Shown in pieces: positions 43,332 through 52,450 of a stretch of 64,000 bases of DNA. Each line of letters opens with the position of its first letter. The first letter of the stretch is position 1. This DNA is from Aquisphaera giovannonii (GTDB lineage: Bacteria; Planctomycetota; Planctomycetia; Isosphaerales; Isosphaeraceae). Both the position numbers and the translations under genes were made by a program. The notes below the pieces were generated by a model. It searched no databases. It was not told where the DNA came from and worked only from the letters and a program-made list of their open reading frames with translations. Location of the stretch: positions 6,572,001-6,636,000 of the forward strand of contig NZ_CP042997.1 in the NCBI RefSeq assembly GCF_008087625.1. The letters run 5' to 3'.

Positions 43332-45962
43332 CTAGTGCCCGTGCGAGCTCCCCGAAGGTGGCCTGGGCGTCGTGCCCGCGTGATCGTTGTCGACGAGATC
43401 GAGCAGGAGTCGGTGCGCGTCGAGGAACCGCGGGGCCTCTTCCAGCGACTTGAGGACCTCCCGGCGGGCCTCGTCCTTGCGCCCAGCCTCGCCCAGGAGC
43501 TTCGCCAGGCGGAAGTGGGTCTGGGCCGGGTCGGTGTCGTCCAGCAGGGCCAGCGCCTTCCACGCGGCGATGGCGTCGTCGCGGCGGCCGAGGTGCTCGA
43601 CGGCCCTCGCCAGAGAGCGATGAGGGGCCGGGACCAGCGGATTGACCGCCAGCAGCCGGTTCGCGTTCCGGGCCACGCCGTCCCAGTTGCCGGCGGCCTC
43701 GTCGAGCTCCATGAGGCGGATGTAGGCGGCCGAGGCGTCGCCGTCGCGGGCGGCCAGCTCGTCGAGGACGGCGTGCTCGGCCGCGGGGTCGGAGGCTTGC
43801 CGGTCGATGGCGGCCAGGAGCATGTAAGGGTTTTCCGGGCCCACGTACTCGGGGTACCTCTCCTTTAGCTCGGTCAGCGCGGCCTTCGCCTCCGGCCATC
43901 TCTTCTCGGCGATCAGGCGCGTGGCCAGGAGTTGGCGTCCCTTGAAGCTGGTCGGGTGGGACTTCAGCCAGGCCTCGACATCTCGCGAGCTGGCATCGTC
44001 GGCCACGTCCACGTCCTCCCAGGTCAGGCCGCGGGCGGTCGCCTCCGCCCGCTCCCGGGCGAAGCGCGCAAACGCCCCATCCAGTTCACTGAGCGACATC
44101 CGCGTCCGCGCCGGCAGGGAATCGTTGATCGTCCGGCCCGCGCCGAGGTCGTCCAGCACCCCCTTCAGGCCGTCGAGGCCCGCCGACTTCACGAGGAATT
44201 CCACGGCGAGGGCCGACTCGAAGTAGGCGAACTGGATGTGCTGCGCCGACTTCGGGGCGAGGAAGGCCGAGCTGAGCTGGCTCAGCGGGGTGAGGTCGTC
44301 CCCCAGGATCATCTCCCGGAAGCGGGGATTGAGGACCGTCTTCCAGGCCGGATCCTGCTGGCCTTCCTCGTAGACGGAGATCCCCTCGCTGAGCCAGCGG
44401 GGCATCTTGTTCCGGGTCTTGCTGAGCGTGACCGAATGGCAGAACTCGTGCCACAGGACCGACTCCCAGTTCGACGGCGACTCCCCCTGGGAGGCCGGGC
44501 TGTTCGCCGTGATCACCGGGCCGAAGCAGACGCCGAGGAAGCCGTCGGCCCCGGGGAGGCCGAAGGTCCGGACGGCGAACTCCTTCTTCCGGGGGAAGAT
44601 CTCCACGATCACGCGTGAGGGCAGGGTGGCCCCGTATTTCGCGGCGAGCGTCGACCGCGCCCGCTTCAGGAGGGCCAGGACGCGGGGGCCGTAGAGGTCC
44701 GCCTCGCGCGGGTCCATCCGGACGACGAGGCCGTCCTCCTCCAGGGTGCGGAACTTCGCCAGGAGGTCGTGGAGCGTCATGAGGTTGTACGCGACGACAT
44801 TGTACCCGTCGGCGGCGAAGACCTCGCCGGCGAGCTTCCACCCCTCGGCCTCCTCGCCCAGCCGCAGCAGCGTCTCCGCGAGCTGGACGCGGGCCGGCAT
44901 GTAGCCGGCGTCGAAGGCGAGCGCCCGTCTCAGATAGGTGGCCGCCTCGGCGAAGCGATATTTCTGGGCGAGCTTGCGGCCGATGAGCGCGTCCACCTCC
45001 GGGTTGGCCGGCCAGGGCGCCAGGGCCGACTTGCGCGCCGAGGCCTCGGCCGCCTCGTCGGATCGCAGATGGGCGAGCACGGCGCGATAGACCCAGGCCC
45101 GGGGTTCCGACGGGTTGATGGCGGAGACCGAATCCAGGACCTTCGCCGCGTCGGCGTACTTCTCGGAATCGACCAGCGCATCCGCCGTCAGCAGGAGGGC
45201 ATCGACGTACCGCGGATTGATCTTCAGCGCCTCCTGGAGCGACTTGGCCGCCGCGGCCCTGTCGTCGTCCGCGAAGGCCAGCGCCATCAGGTAATGGTAG
45301 CGGGGATCCTCCGCGGCCTCCTTCGGGGCCTTGCGGAGCGTCTCCGCGGCGAGGGCGTGGTCCTGCTTGTCGAGCGCGAGCTCGGCCGAGGCCATGTAGG
45401 CGTCGAGGAAGTCCGGCACTTGCCGGATGACCGAGTCATAGAACTGGTCGAGCACCTTCTTCGGGTCGGCCCCACGCAGCAGCAAGAACCGGCCCAGCGC
45501 AACCTGACCTTCCGCCGTGGCATAACGGCGGGGGAACGACTGGACCTGCTCCTCGATGTCCTTCATCGCCTCCGGCTCGCCGCCGGCCAGCCCATTGAAG
45601 CGGCGGACGTCGCGTCCCAGGAGGTAAAGGTTGAGGCTCGCCGGATATCGGCGGGTCGCCGCCTTCAGCGACTTGAGGGCCTCGTCGTACTTCCCCTGGG
45701 CCATCTCGGCGCGGATCTTCAGCGCGGGCCAGGCCTCGTCACGCTCGCCGTCCCGGATCGCCTCGGCCGCCTGCCGCGCGCAGCCGGCGTAGTCCCCCCG
45801 CCTCAGGAGCTTCGCCGCCTCATCGGCGTCGGCGGCGAGTGCGGGACCCGCGGCCGTGAATGCTCCCCATGCGACGACGATGGCCAGGAGGGGCCGGCCG
45901 GCGGCCGGCCGTCGATAACCGGCGGGAGGACCGGGATGGGGTGGATCGATCGGCGTGGGCAT
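43332..45962 (-). CDS. TPR-repeat protein with gluzincin-type metallopeptidase core
   Basis: An 876-residue exported protein: signal-like hydrophobic stretch PLLAIVVAWGAFTAAGPALA, then many TPR-like helical pairs (~45-400), then a peptidase domain and more TPRs (~590-870). The zinc motif HEFCH lies at about residues 504-508 in ESVLWHEFCHSVTL. The downstream Glu is probably in PRWLSEGISVYEEGQ, as in Peptidase_MA-like gluzincins. The start at 45962 is chosen over the ATG at 45992 because AGGGAG lies 7 bases upstream of it. That ribosome site is the 3' arm of an 8-bp inverted repeat. It is separated from the DUF4159 gene by 73 bases and could belong to the same transcript. Confidence 0.85.
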   Translation of the reverse strand: MPTPIDPPHPGPPAGYRRPAAGRPLLAIVVAWGAFTAAGPALAADADEAAKLLRRGDYAGCARQAAEAIRDGERDEAWPALKIRAEMAQGKYDEALKSLKAATRRYPASLNLYLLGRDVRRFNGLAGGEPEAMKDIEEQVQSFPRRYATAEGQVALGRFLLLRGADPKKVLDQFYDSVIRQVPDFLDAYMASAELALDKQDHALAAETLRKAPKEAAEDPRYHYLMALAFADDDRAAAAKSLQEALKINPRYVDALLLTADALVDSEKYADAAKVLDSVSAINPSEPRAWVYRAVLAHLRSDEAAEASARKSALAPWPANPEVDALIGRKLAQKYRFAEAATYLRRALAFDAGYMPARVQLAETLLRLGEEAEGWKLAGEVFAADGYNVVAYNLMTLHDLLAKFRTLEEDGLVVRMDPREADLYGPRVLALLKRARSTLAAKYGATLPSRVIVEIFPRKKEFAVRTFGLPGADGFLGVCFGPVITANSPASQGESPSNWESVLWHEFCHSVTLSKTRNKMPRWLSEGISVYEEGQQDPAWKTVLNPRFREMILGDDLTPLSQLSSAFLAPKSAQHIQFAYFESALAVEFLVKSAGLDGLKGVLDDLGAGRTINDSLPARTRMSLSELDGAFARFARERAEATARGLTWEDVDVADDASSRDVEAWLKSHPTSFKGRQLLATRLIAEKRWPEAKAALTELKERYPEYVGPENPYMLLAAIDRQASDPAAEHAVLDELAARDGDASAAYIRLMELDEAAGNWDGVARNANRLLAVNPLVPAPHRSLARAVEHLGRRDDAIAAWKALALLDDTDPAQTHFRLAKLLGEAGRKDEARREVLKSLEEAPRFLDAHRLLLDLVDNDHAGTTPRPPSGSSHGH

Positions 45963-45968
45963 CGACAG

Positions 45969-45999
45969 GCTCCCTACCGAAGATGCGGGCATAGGGAGC
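45969..45999 (-). promoter_or_regulatory. hairpin covering the ribosome site of the TPR-peptidase gene
   Basis: On the minus strand GCTCCCTA and TAGGGAGC form a perfect 8-bp stem with a 15-base loop (arms 45992-45999 and 45969-45976). The 3' arm contains the Shine-Dalgarno AGGGAG seven bases before ATG 45962. The loop contains the alternative upstream ATG (45992). Folding would block initiation, a possible translational switch or thermosensor. Confidence 0.5.
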
Positions 46000-46395
46000 T
46001 ATGTTAGTGGTCGGACCGCCCGGACCGCCACGGGTCTTCCGGGGTTGGCCCCTTCTTCGACCTGCGTCCGTCCTCCACCAGGCCGGCTGCCCCGGCGGCG
46101 TTACGGCGGAGGGCGGAGGCGATGATCGTCACCCCTCCGAGGTCGAGCTGGCGGCGCGGTCATCGCGGGGATCCCTCGCCCTGGGGCGGAGATCGAGGTG
46201 CCGACCGGCTCGGGGCCTGCCGGGGAGCTGTGCCGACGGCCGGAGGTCGCCCAAGCGGCGTACCGCGGGGCCTCGCGCGTCTCGGCCCCGACGGGCCGAT
46301 GCCGGGATGCGGGGCGACTGCATGGGAGATGGTGACTCCACGTTCGCCGGGCGGGACGGCCCACGCGACAGTTCATGCCGGAAGGGCTCGGGGAG
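46000..46395. other. intergenic region, no gene seen
   Basis: About 400 GC-rich bases between the kinase gene's end and the leader of the TPR-peptidase gene. No domain-bearing frame, tRNA or clear terminator with a U-run was found. It should hold the promoter of the TPR-peptidase gene near its right side relative to that gene. Confidence 0.45.
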
Positions 46396-49300
46396 TCAGC
46401 GGCGGGGCGCCGGGCGGGACATGCCGTCGAACGCCTCGATCAGGAGGTCGTTGAGCTCGTCGCGCTGCGTGGAATCCAGGGAGCCGGCCCCGCGGGCATG
46501 CCAAACGAGCGCCCTCAGGAATTCGGGCCAGCCGCCGAGCGGATCGCCCGATCGTCGGCGTACCAGGGCGAGTGGGTACAGGTCGAAGCCGTCGGTGGCG
46601 CCGCGCCCCAGCCGAAGGCTCTCGAGCAGCTCGGTGGTCGCCTCGGCGTACTGCCCGAGGCGGAAGAGGGTCAGGCCCAGCGTGTTGTGATAGGCGGCCT
46701 GGCCTGGATCGAGGGCGACGGCGCGACGAGCCTGGGGCAGCGCCAGCTCGAGGCTCCGGAACTCGATGCGGCCGGTGCAGATGAGCCAGGCCAGGGCGTT
46801 GCAATCGAGGGCCCCGCGGCCGCCGGGCTCGTCGTCGAGCGCCCCCGCGTCGTCCCCGGTGGCCCGGCGTGCCATGGCACGCCAGTGCCTCGCCACGATG
46901 TTGGACGGGACACCCCGGAGGACCGCGTCCAGGATCGGCAGGGCCTCGCGGGGCCTGCCGGCCTCCACCATGGCCGCGGCCATGAGCGTGTTCGTGGCGT
47001 TGTCCCAGGGCCGTTCGGCGGCCAGCCCCTTCAGGTCGACCAGGGCCTCCCTGGCATGCCCGTCGAGGATGCGAGACTCGGCGCGGCCCAGCCGCGCCCG
47101 CCACCATGTCGGGTCGATCTCGGCGGCCCGGCCGAACGCACCGAGGGCCGCGGCCGCGTCGCGGCGGTGCCTGAGGAGGAGCCGGCCCCGCTCGCAATGG
47201 GCCTCGGCCCACCCGGGTCGCAGGGCGACGGCGCGATCCAGGTAGTCGAGCGCGCGGTCGAACGCCCTGCGGCGAATCGAGGCGGCGGCCAGCCGGTGAT
47301 AGAGCTCCGCCGACGGACCTCCGACGAGGAGCCGGAGCCTGGCCCGGACCTCCTCGCCGATCCACTCGGCGAGCGGCCCCGGAGGCGGGTCGAGGAGCGT
47401 CACCGGCAGCGGCCGGACCGGCCCCTCCGCGGGCAATGGCGGGGCGTCCCAGTCGAGCCCCATCTCGCCCAGTTGGCGGCGAATGGCGCGCAAGTCCCAG
47501 CAATAGACCCAGCGATCCGAGGCGCACGACACGGCGAGGCGCGTGCCGTCCGCGGAGAAGGCGACGTTGTAGACCCGCTCCAGGTCGGGCGGCTCGAGTC
47601 GCACCACTTCCCGCCCGTCGTCGGGGCGGAGCAGCCGGACGACCCCCTCGGCCGTGGCCGTCGCGAGCAGCCGGCCGTCGCCGCTGAAGCCGCTGGCCAC
47701 GCCGCCGACGACCGCGCCGGGGGACCAGTCCCCGACCCGGTAGAGCCGGCGGCCGCTCTCCGTGCCGACGAGCAGCCACTGCCCGTCCGGGCTGAATTCC
47801 GCGGCGGTCCTCTCGGCCGCGGGGAACGAGACGAGCGGGCGTCCCGTGGCGGCCTCGTAGACCCCCACCCCCTGGCCGCCGTGCCAGCTCGCCAGGGCGA
47901 CGAACCTCCCGTCCGGGCTCAGCGCGAGGTTCCGCACATCGGCCTGGGGCCCGGGCCAGGTCAAGCGCCCGGGGCGATCGACCTCGATCACGACCGTGCC
48001 CGCGGCCATCGCCGCCGCGACGAATCGCCCGTCGAGGCTGGCGGCCAGGGCGTGCCCGCCGCCCGGCTCGAGGTCCGCCAGGCGCACCGGGCCCGGCAGG
48101 GCGAGCGAGCCGTCGCGGCCGATCGACGGCCGCCAGCGGAAGAGGCCGTCGCGGCCGTTCGTGATCAGCTCGCCTCGCCGGGTGAAAGCGACGCGGCTGC
48201 ACGGGACGCGGAGCTCGGCCACGAGCCGGCCGTCCGCGAGGTCCCACAGGCCCGCCCATTCGGTCCGGGCGACCGCCAGGAGCCTGCCGGTCGGGTCGAC
48301 CGCGACGGCGTTCGCAGAGGCCGATCGTTCGCCGGCCGGCAGCAGCGTCCGGCACTCGACGCCCGTGACGTATTCGGCGAAGCCCATGGTTTCCACGGAC
48401 TCGCCCGCCGCCAGGACGCCGCGGAGGCCCAGTTCCTGGCCGCCGATCAGCCCCGCGACCAGGCGATGCTGACCCCCGGCCACATCGTGGAGCCGCCAGA
48501 GCCCGTCCCAGGCGGCGCTCGAGACCGTGGACCCGTCTGGGGCGAAGGCAACCTGCACCCCCCCGCTGTGGGCCGACCCCGACCGAAAAGACTCGCCCCT
48601 GCGGACATCCCAGGTCGTGATCCAGCCGTGTTCGTCGCCGGCCGCGATGTGCTCGCCGCGCGGGTGCCAGGCGATCGAGGTCACGGCCTCCGCTCCCCTC
48701 AGCAAGGCCCGCCGGCGGCCGGTCGCGGCGTCGAAGACGGCGACGCCTCCCAGAAGGCCGGCCGCCAGCGACCGCCCGTCGGGTGAGTACGCGAGATCGC
48801 GCGGCGGCTGCTCCGCGCGCCAGGAAACGGCCGGGACGCGATCCCGGGCCCGGATCAGGGTGATCATCCCGTCCGCGGCCGCCGACGCGACCTCCTGACC
48901 GTCGGGGCGCACGTCATGGGCGACGACGGCCGCGGCCCGGTCGAGGAGCTGGGCCGGAGTGCCATCGCGGAGGTCCCAGGCGCGGAGGCCGCCGGACGCG
49001 GAGCGCGCGGCGAGGACACGCCCGCCGGCGTCCAGCCTGAGGAACTGGTCCCCCGGATAGGACTCCAGGGCCGCCAGGTCCCCGCCCTCGGCATGGGAGA
49101 CCCGCACTCGACCGTCGATGCCGGCCAGGGCGATGGTCCGCATCGACGGGTCGAAGCGGTAGCTCATCCGGGGGCCGAGCCCCCAGCCGGCCGGCCTCCC
49201 GTAGCGGATGTCGGGAAGGGCCATGCTGGCGACCGCCTGATTCCTCAGGTCGTCGAAGAAGGCCGGCGGCTCGCCGGTCTGCCGCCCGAGGGCGGCCGCC

Positions 49301-50775
49301 TCGCGGATCGCGGCCAGGCTCTCGAACCGCTGGCCGGGCCGTCGGCTGGTGCGGCCGGCCCGGGCGCGATCGGCGAGCGAACGCGCGAGCTGCCGCGTCC
49401 GCTCGCGTTCGGCGTCGGTCGCCTGGCGGCCGAGCGTCACCGCGTGCTCGCGGGCGCTCTCGGCCCAGAGGGCGAAGCCCGACGTCCCCGCGCCGAGGGC
49501 GGCCAGCAGCACGCCCACGGCGATCGCCAGGGCCGCCTCCGCCGGGTCGCGTCGCCACCATCGCCGCGCCCGCTCGACCGGGCCCGCCCGTCGCGCCCGG
49601 ATCGGCTGGTCGGCGAGGAAGCTGTCCAGGTCGGCGGCGAGGTCCGCGGCGGTCGGGTAGCGATCGCCCGGCTCGCGGGCCATGGCCTTCAGGCAGATCG
49701 TCTCCAGGTCGCGGGGGATCGCCGGGTCGATCGCCCGGGGCCGGGGAGGCCGGGCGCGGCAGATCGCGTCGATCAGGGCCACGCGGTCCGCGCCCCCGAA
49801 GGCGGGGCGCAGCGTCAGGACCTCGTACAGCGTCGCGCCCAGGGAATAGATGTCCGACCGGGCGTCGGCGCGGCCGCGGAACCGCTCCGGCGCCATGTAG
49901 CGGAGCGTGCCGACGAGGTCCCCGGTCCGGGTCAGGTCGTCGTCGTCGGCCGATTTGGCGAGGCCGAAATCAACCACCCAGGGCATGCCCTGCGCGTCGA
50001 GCAGGATGTTCGAGGGCTTGATGTCGCGGTGCAGCACCCCCTGGCCGTGCGCGTAGTCCAGCGCGGAGGCCACGCGGGACGTCAGGCGGGCCAGGTCGCG
50101 GAAGGCCTGGGGCGTCCGCCGGCCGTCGGGATCCGCCCACTTGAGCGCGTCGTGGGTGGGCTCGGACGGCCCCTCGGCCTTCGCCGGGCCGGGGGGCGTC
50201 GGCTCCCCCCCCGTCGAGATCGACCGGGTCGACGCGAACGGGTCGTCCGCGCCGACCCGCCGCACGCGGGAGACGTCCAGCACCTGGGCCAGTGTGGGCC
50301 CGTCGATGAACTGCATCGCGTAGTACTGGACGCCCTCCGCTTCGCCCACCGAGAAGACCGGGACGATGTTCGTGTGGTGCAATCGGGCCGCCGTCCGGGC
50401 CTCGCGGAGGAACCTCTCGCGGGAGGCCCCGAAGGCCCTCTGGGGCAGGACCTTGAGGGCGACCCGGCGGCCGAGGGTCTCCTGCGACGCCTCGTAGACG
50501 ACGCCCATGCCGCCGACCCCCGCCCGGCGGAGGAGCCGGAACTCGCCGATCCGCCCGGGGGCCGGGGGGCCCGCCGCCTGGGCGGCCGGGCCGGCCTTCT
50601 CCAGCTCGACCAGGGCCGGGAAGAGGAGGCGGATCTGGGGGGCGAGCTCCGGGAATCGCTCCTCATACTCGCCCATCGTCGGCCGCTCGCCGCGTCGGTA
50701 GCGCGCGGCGAACTCCTCGGCCAGGGAGTCGAGGGGATCGACGCCGGGATCGGCGGATTCCGCGGACGAGGTCAT
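46396..50775 (-). CDS. serine/threonine protein kinase with WD40 and TPR domains
   Basis: A 1459-residue planctomycete-type sensor kinase. The kinase domain (~75-380) has a Gly loop (RRAGVGGMGVVYEA), K108 in VALKVL, HRD at LHRDIKPSN (D251), DFG 269-271 and APE (YMAPERF). An insert of ~55 residues (~168-222, Ser/Thr/Pro-rich) sits between hinge and catalytic loop. A membrane helix follows (AIAVGVLLAALGAGTSGFAL), then WD40-like propeller repeats, mostly ending in patterns such as VRVSH or LRAWDL (~530-1130), and C-terminal TPRs (~1140-1400). It is translationally coupled (ATGA) to the ECF sigma factor gene upstream, so the two probably signal together: the kinase may control the sigma factor. 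Confidence 0.93.
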   Translation of the reverse strand: MTSSAESADPGVDPLDSLAEEFAARYRRGERPTMGEYEERFPELAPQIRLLFPALVELEKAGPAAQAAGPPAPGRIGEFRLLRRAGVGGMGVVYEASQETLGRRVALKVLPQRAFGASRERFLREARTAARLHHTNIVPVFSVGEAEGVQYYAMQFIDGPTLAQVLDVSRVRRVGADDPFASTRSISTGGEPTPPGPAKAEGPSEPTHDALKWADPDGRRTPQAFRDLARLTSRVASALDYAHGQGVLHRDIKPSNILLDAQGMPWVVDFGLAKSADDDDLTRTGDLVGTLRYMAPERFRGRADARSDIYSLGATLYEVLTLRPAFGGADRVALIDAICRARPPRPRAIDPAIPRDLETICLKAMAREPGDRYPTAADLAADLDSFLADQPIRARRAGPVERARRWWRRDPAEAALAIAVGVLLAALGAGTSGFALWAESAREHAVTLGRQATDAERERTRQLARSLADRARAGRTSRRPGQRFESLAAIREAAALGRQTGEPPAFFDDLRNQAVASMALPDIRYGRPAGWGLGPRMSYRFDPSMRTIALAGIDGRVRVSHAEGGDLAALESYPGDQFLRLDAGGRVLAARSASGGLRAWDLRDGTPAQLLDRAAAVVAHDVRPDGQEVASAAADGMITLIRARDRVPAVSWRAEQPPRDLAYSPDGRSLAAGLLGGVAVFDAATGRRRALLRGAEAVTSIAWHPRGEHIAAGDEHGWITTWDVRRGESFRSGSAHSGGVQVAFAPDGSTVSSAAWDGLWRLHDVAGGQHRLVAGLIGGQELGLRGVLAAGESVETMGFAEYVTGVECRTLLPAGERSASANAVAVDPTGRLLAVARTEWAGLWDLADGRLVAELRVPCSRVAFTRRGELITNGRDGLFRWRPSIGRDGSLALPGPVRLADLEPGGGHALAASLDGRFVAAAMAAGTVVIEVDRPGRLTWPGPQADVRNLALSPDGRFVALASWHGGQGVGVYEAATGRPLVSFPAAERTAAEFSPDGQWLLVGTESGRRLYRVGDWSPGAVVGGVASGFSGDGRLLATATAEGVVRLLRPDDGREVVRLEPPDLERVYNVAFSADGTRLAVSCASDRWVYCWDLRAIRRQLGEMGLDWDAPPLPAEGPVRPLPVTLLDPPPGPLAEWIGEEVRARLRLLVGGPSAELYHRLAAASIRRRAFDRALDYLDRAVALRPGWAEAHCERGRLLLRHRRDAAAALGAFGRAAEIDPTWWRARLGRAESRILDGHAREALVDLKGLAAERPWDNATNTLMAAAMVEAGRPREALPILDAVLRGVPSNIVARHWRAMARRATGDDAGALDDEPGGRGALDCNALAWLICTGRIEFRSLELALPQARRAVALDPGQAAYHNTLGLTLFRLGQYAEATTELLESLRLGRGATDGFDLYPLALVRRRSGDPLGGWPEFLRALVWHARGAGSLDSTQRDELNDLLIEAFDGMSRPAPRR

Positions 50776-51413
50776 AGTCCCTCCAGGCCCCCGGGCAGCC
50801 CCGAGAGGCTCTCGCGGAGCCGTTCCAGCGCCCGCAGGTAACGCTTGGCGGCGGCGGCCTCGGTGATCCCGAGCGTCCGGGCCGACTCGGCTCGCGTCAG
50901 CTGCTCGAAGTGTCGGAGCGAGAGGATCTCGCGGTCGAGGGGCTCCATGGCCTCCAGGGCCTCGAGCAGCCGCCGCTTGCGTTCGGCCCGGATCGCGTGC
51001 TCGCTGGCGCGGCTCCCGGCGTCCAGGAGCTGCCCGGCCAGTGCCTCGGAGGAGACGGCCTGCCAGTCCGGGCGGTCCAGCGAGACCTCGAGCGACGCCG
51101 CCCGCTTCTGCCGGCCCAGGTGGTCCCTGTGGATCCGGCCCAGGTGATGCGCAGCCAGGTAGCGGAGCCAGAGGAAGAAGGGCAGCTTGGGGCTCGCCAG
51201 GTAGCCCTGCAGGCGCACCGAGGCGTCCAGGAACGTCTCCTGGAGGATGTCGGAAGGGTCGAACCGGCCGAGGAGGCGCGGATTCAGGCGAACGGCCACC
51301 ATCCGCCGCAGCCGCTCCCTGTATCGGCCGACCACCTCCTGCCAGGCCGCGGTGTCGCCCGAGGCGGCCAGGGCTAGCCACCGTTCGATGTCATCGGAGT
51401 CCGACGTGCTCAT
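50772..51413 (-). CDS. ECF-type RNA polymerase sigma factor (planctomycete kinase-linked group)
   Basis: A 213-residue sigma-70 family protein. Region 2 (~residues 15-95) includes FDPSDILQETFLDASVRL and FFLWLRYLAAHHLGRIHRDH; region 4 (~150-205) is a helix-turn-helix, LRHFEQLTRAESARTLGITEAAAAKRYLRALERL. No extracytoplasmic anti-sigma gene is present; instead the next gene is a Ser/Thr kinase overlapping it by four bases. Such sigma-kinase pairs are abundant in planctomycetes. Target promoters cannot be read here. Confidence 0.94.
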   Translation of the reverse strand: MSTSDSDDIERWLALAASGDTAAWQEVVGRYRERLRRMVAVRLNPRLLGRFDPSDILQETFLDASVRLQGYLASPKLPFFLWLRYLAAHHLGRIHRDHLGRQKRAASLEVSLDRPDWQAVSSEALAGQLLDAGSRASEHAIRAERKRRLLEALEAMEPLDREILSLRHFEQLTRAESARTLGITEAAAAKRYLRALERLRESLSGLPGGLEGL

Positions 51414-51761
51414 CCGTCCGATGATAACCTGCCCCGAACCGCGGGCGACGCGACATCCCCGAATTTCAACCTCGCGCGCCGCGGAGCAGGAAGGCCGGCC
51501 GAATCGCCCCCGTCGGGAATTCGGCCGCCGCGCAACCGGAGGGATGGGATGCGTAAGCGCGGGGGGATGCGGCGGATGACGGAATTGGCGACCGCACGGT
51601 AGAAACCCGCACGGAATCGGCTATAACACTCCCATCGTTTCTGGCCAGTCGTCGAGCGCGGACGGACCGGGTCGGTCGCGGCCCCGGGGCCGGGCGGTAC
51701 TCGTCCGGCCGGGCCGAGCGTAGGTCCGAGGTCCGCGGTTCAGAGCGAAAGAGGGGATTCC
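51414..51761. other. divergent intergenic region between the sigma factor gene and the aquaporin gene
   Basis: 348 bases. It contains an inverted repeat CGGCCGAAT (51496-51504) / ATTCGGCCG (51519-51527), possibly an operator or an RNA hairpin. A TATAAC element near 51623 with TAGAAA 16 bases upstream is a weak candidate promoter for the aquaporin gene. A ribosome site (GAAAGAGGGGA) precedes the aquaporin ATG. Confidence 0.4.
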
Positions 51762-52418
51762 ATGACCATTGCGAAGGCCGTCGTTGAGTTCATCGGCACT
51801 TTCTTCCTCATCTTCACGGTAGGGATGACCGTGAAGACCCCGGACGCGGCGGCCCTGGCGCCGCTGGCCATCGGATCGGCCCTGATGGTGATGGTCTACG
51901 CGGGCGGCCATTTCTCCGGCGGGCATTACAACCCGGCCGTGACGCTCGGCGTGACCCTTCGCGGGAAATGCACCTGGGGAGACGCGATCGCCTACTGGAT
52001 CGCCCAGTTCGCAGCGGCGGCGGCGGCCGCGGGTGCCGTGCTGTTCATCAAGGGGACGGGGACGCCCGCACCCGGGCCGGCGGCGGCCGGGACGACGTAC
52101 AACGTGGCGGCCTGGTTCCTCGGCGAATTCCTGTTCACGTTCGCGCTGGTCTACGTCGTGCTGAATGCGGCGACGGCCAAGGGGACGGAGGGCAATTCCT
52201 TCTACGGCCTCGCGATCGGCTTCACGGTGGTGGTCGGTGCCTTCGCCATCGGCCCGGTCTCCGGGGGGGCCTTCAACCCGGCCGTCGGCCTGGGGGCGTT
52301 CCTCATGGGACTCGCCGACCCCACGCACCTGATCGTCTACCTGCTGGCCGATTTCGCCGGCGGCGCCGTGGCGGCGCTCCTCTTCCTGGCCCTCAACATG
52401 GGCGGCGACCGGCCCTGA
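51762..52418 (+). CDS. aquaporin / MIP family channel
   Basis: A 218-residue six-helix channel of normal family length. The two half-helix motifs are NPA at 57-59 (SGGHYNPAVTLGV) and NPA at 172-174 (SGGAFNPAVGLG), so the pore fold is intact. The residue after the second NPA is Val (V175); in classical aquaporins and GlpF this position is the selectivity-filter Arg (NPAR). This form occurs in some bacterial MIP proteins and should alter the ar/R filter. The stop codon overlaps an ATG that could start tadA (TGATG). Water or small neutral solutes are the likely cargo; specificity unknown. Confidence 0.92.
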   Translation: MTIAKAVVEFIGTFFLIFTVGMTVKTPDAAALAPLAIGSALMVMVYAGGHFSGGHYNPAVTLGVTLRGKCTWGDAIAYWIAQFAAAAAAAGAVLFIKGTGTPAPGPAAAGTTYNVAAWFLGEFLFTFALVYVVLNAATAKGTEGNSFYGLAIGFTVVVGAFAIGPVSGGAFNPAVGLGAFLMGLADPTHLIVYLLADFAGGAVAALLFLALNMGGDRP

Positions 52419-52450
52419 TGCCGGCCCCGCCCCGCCCGCAGAAAACGCCC

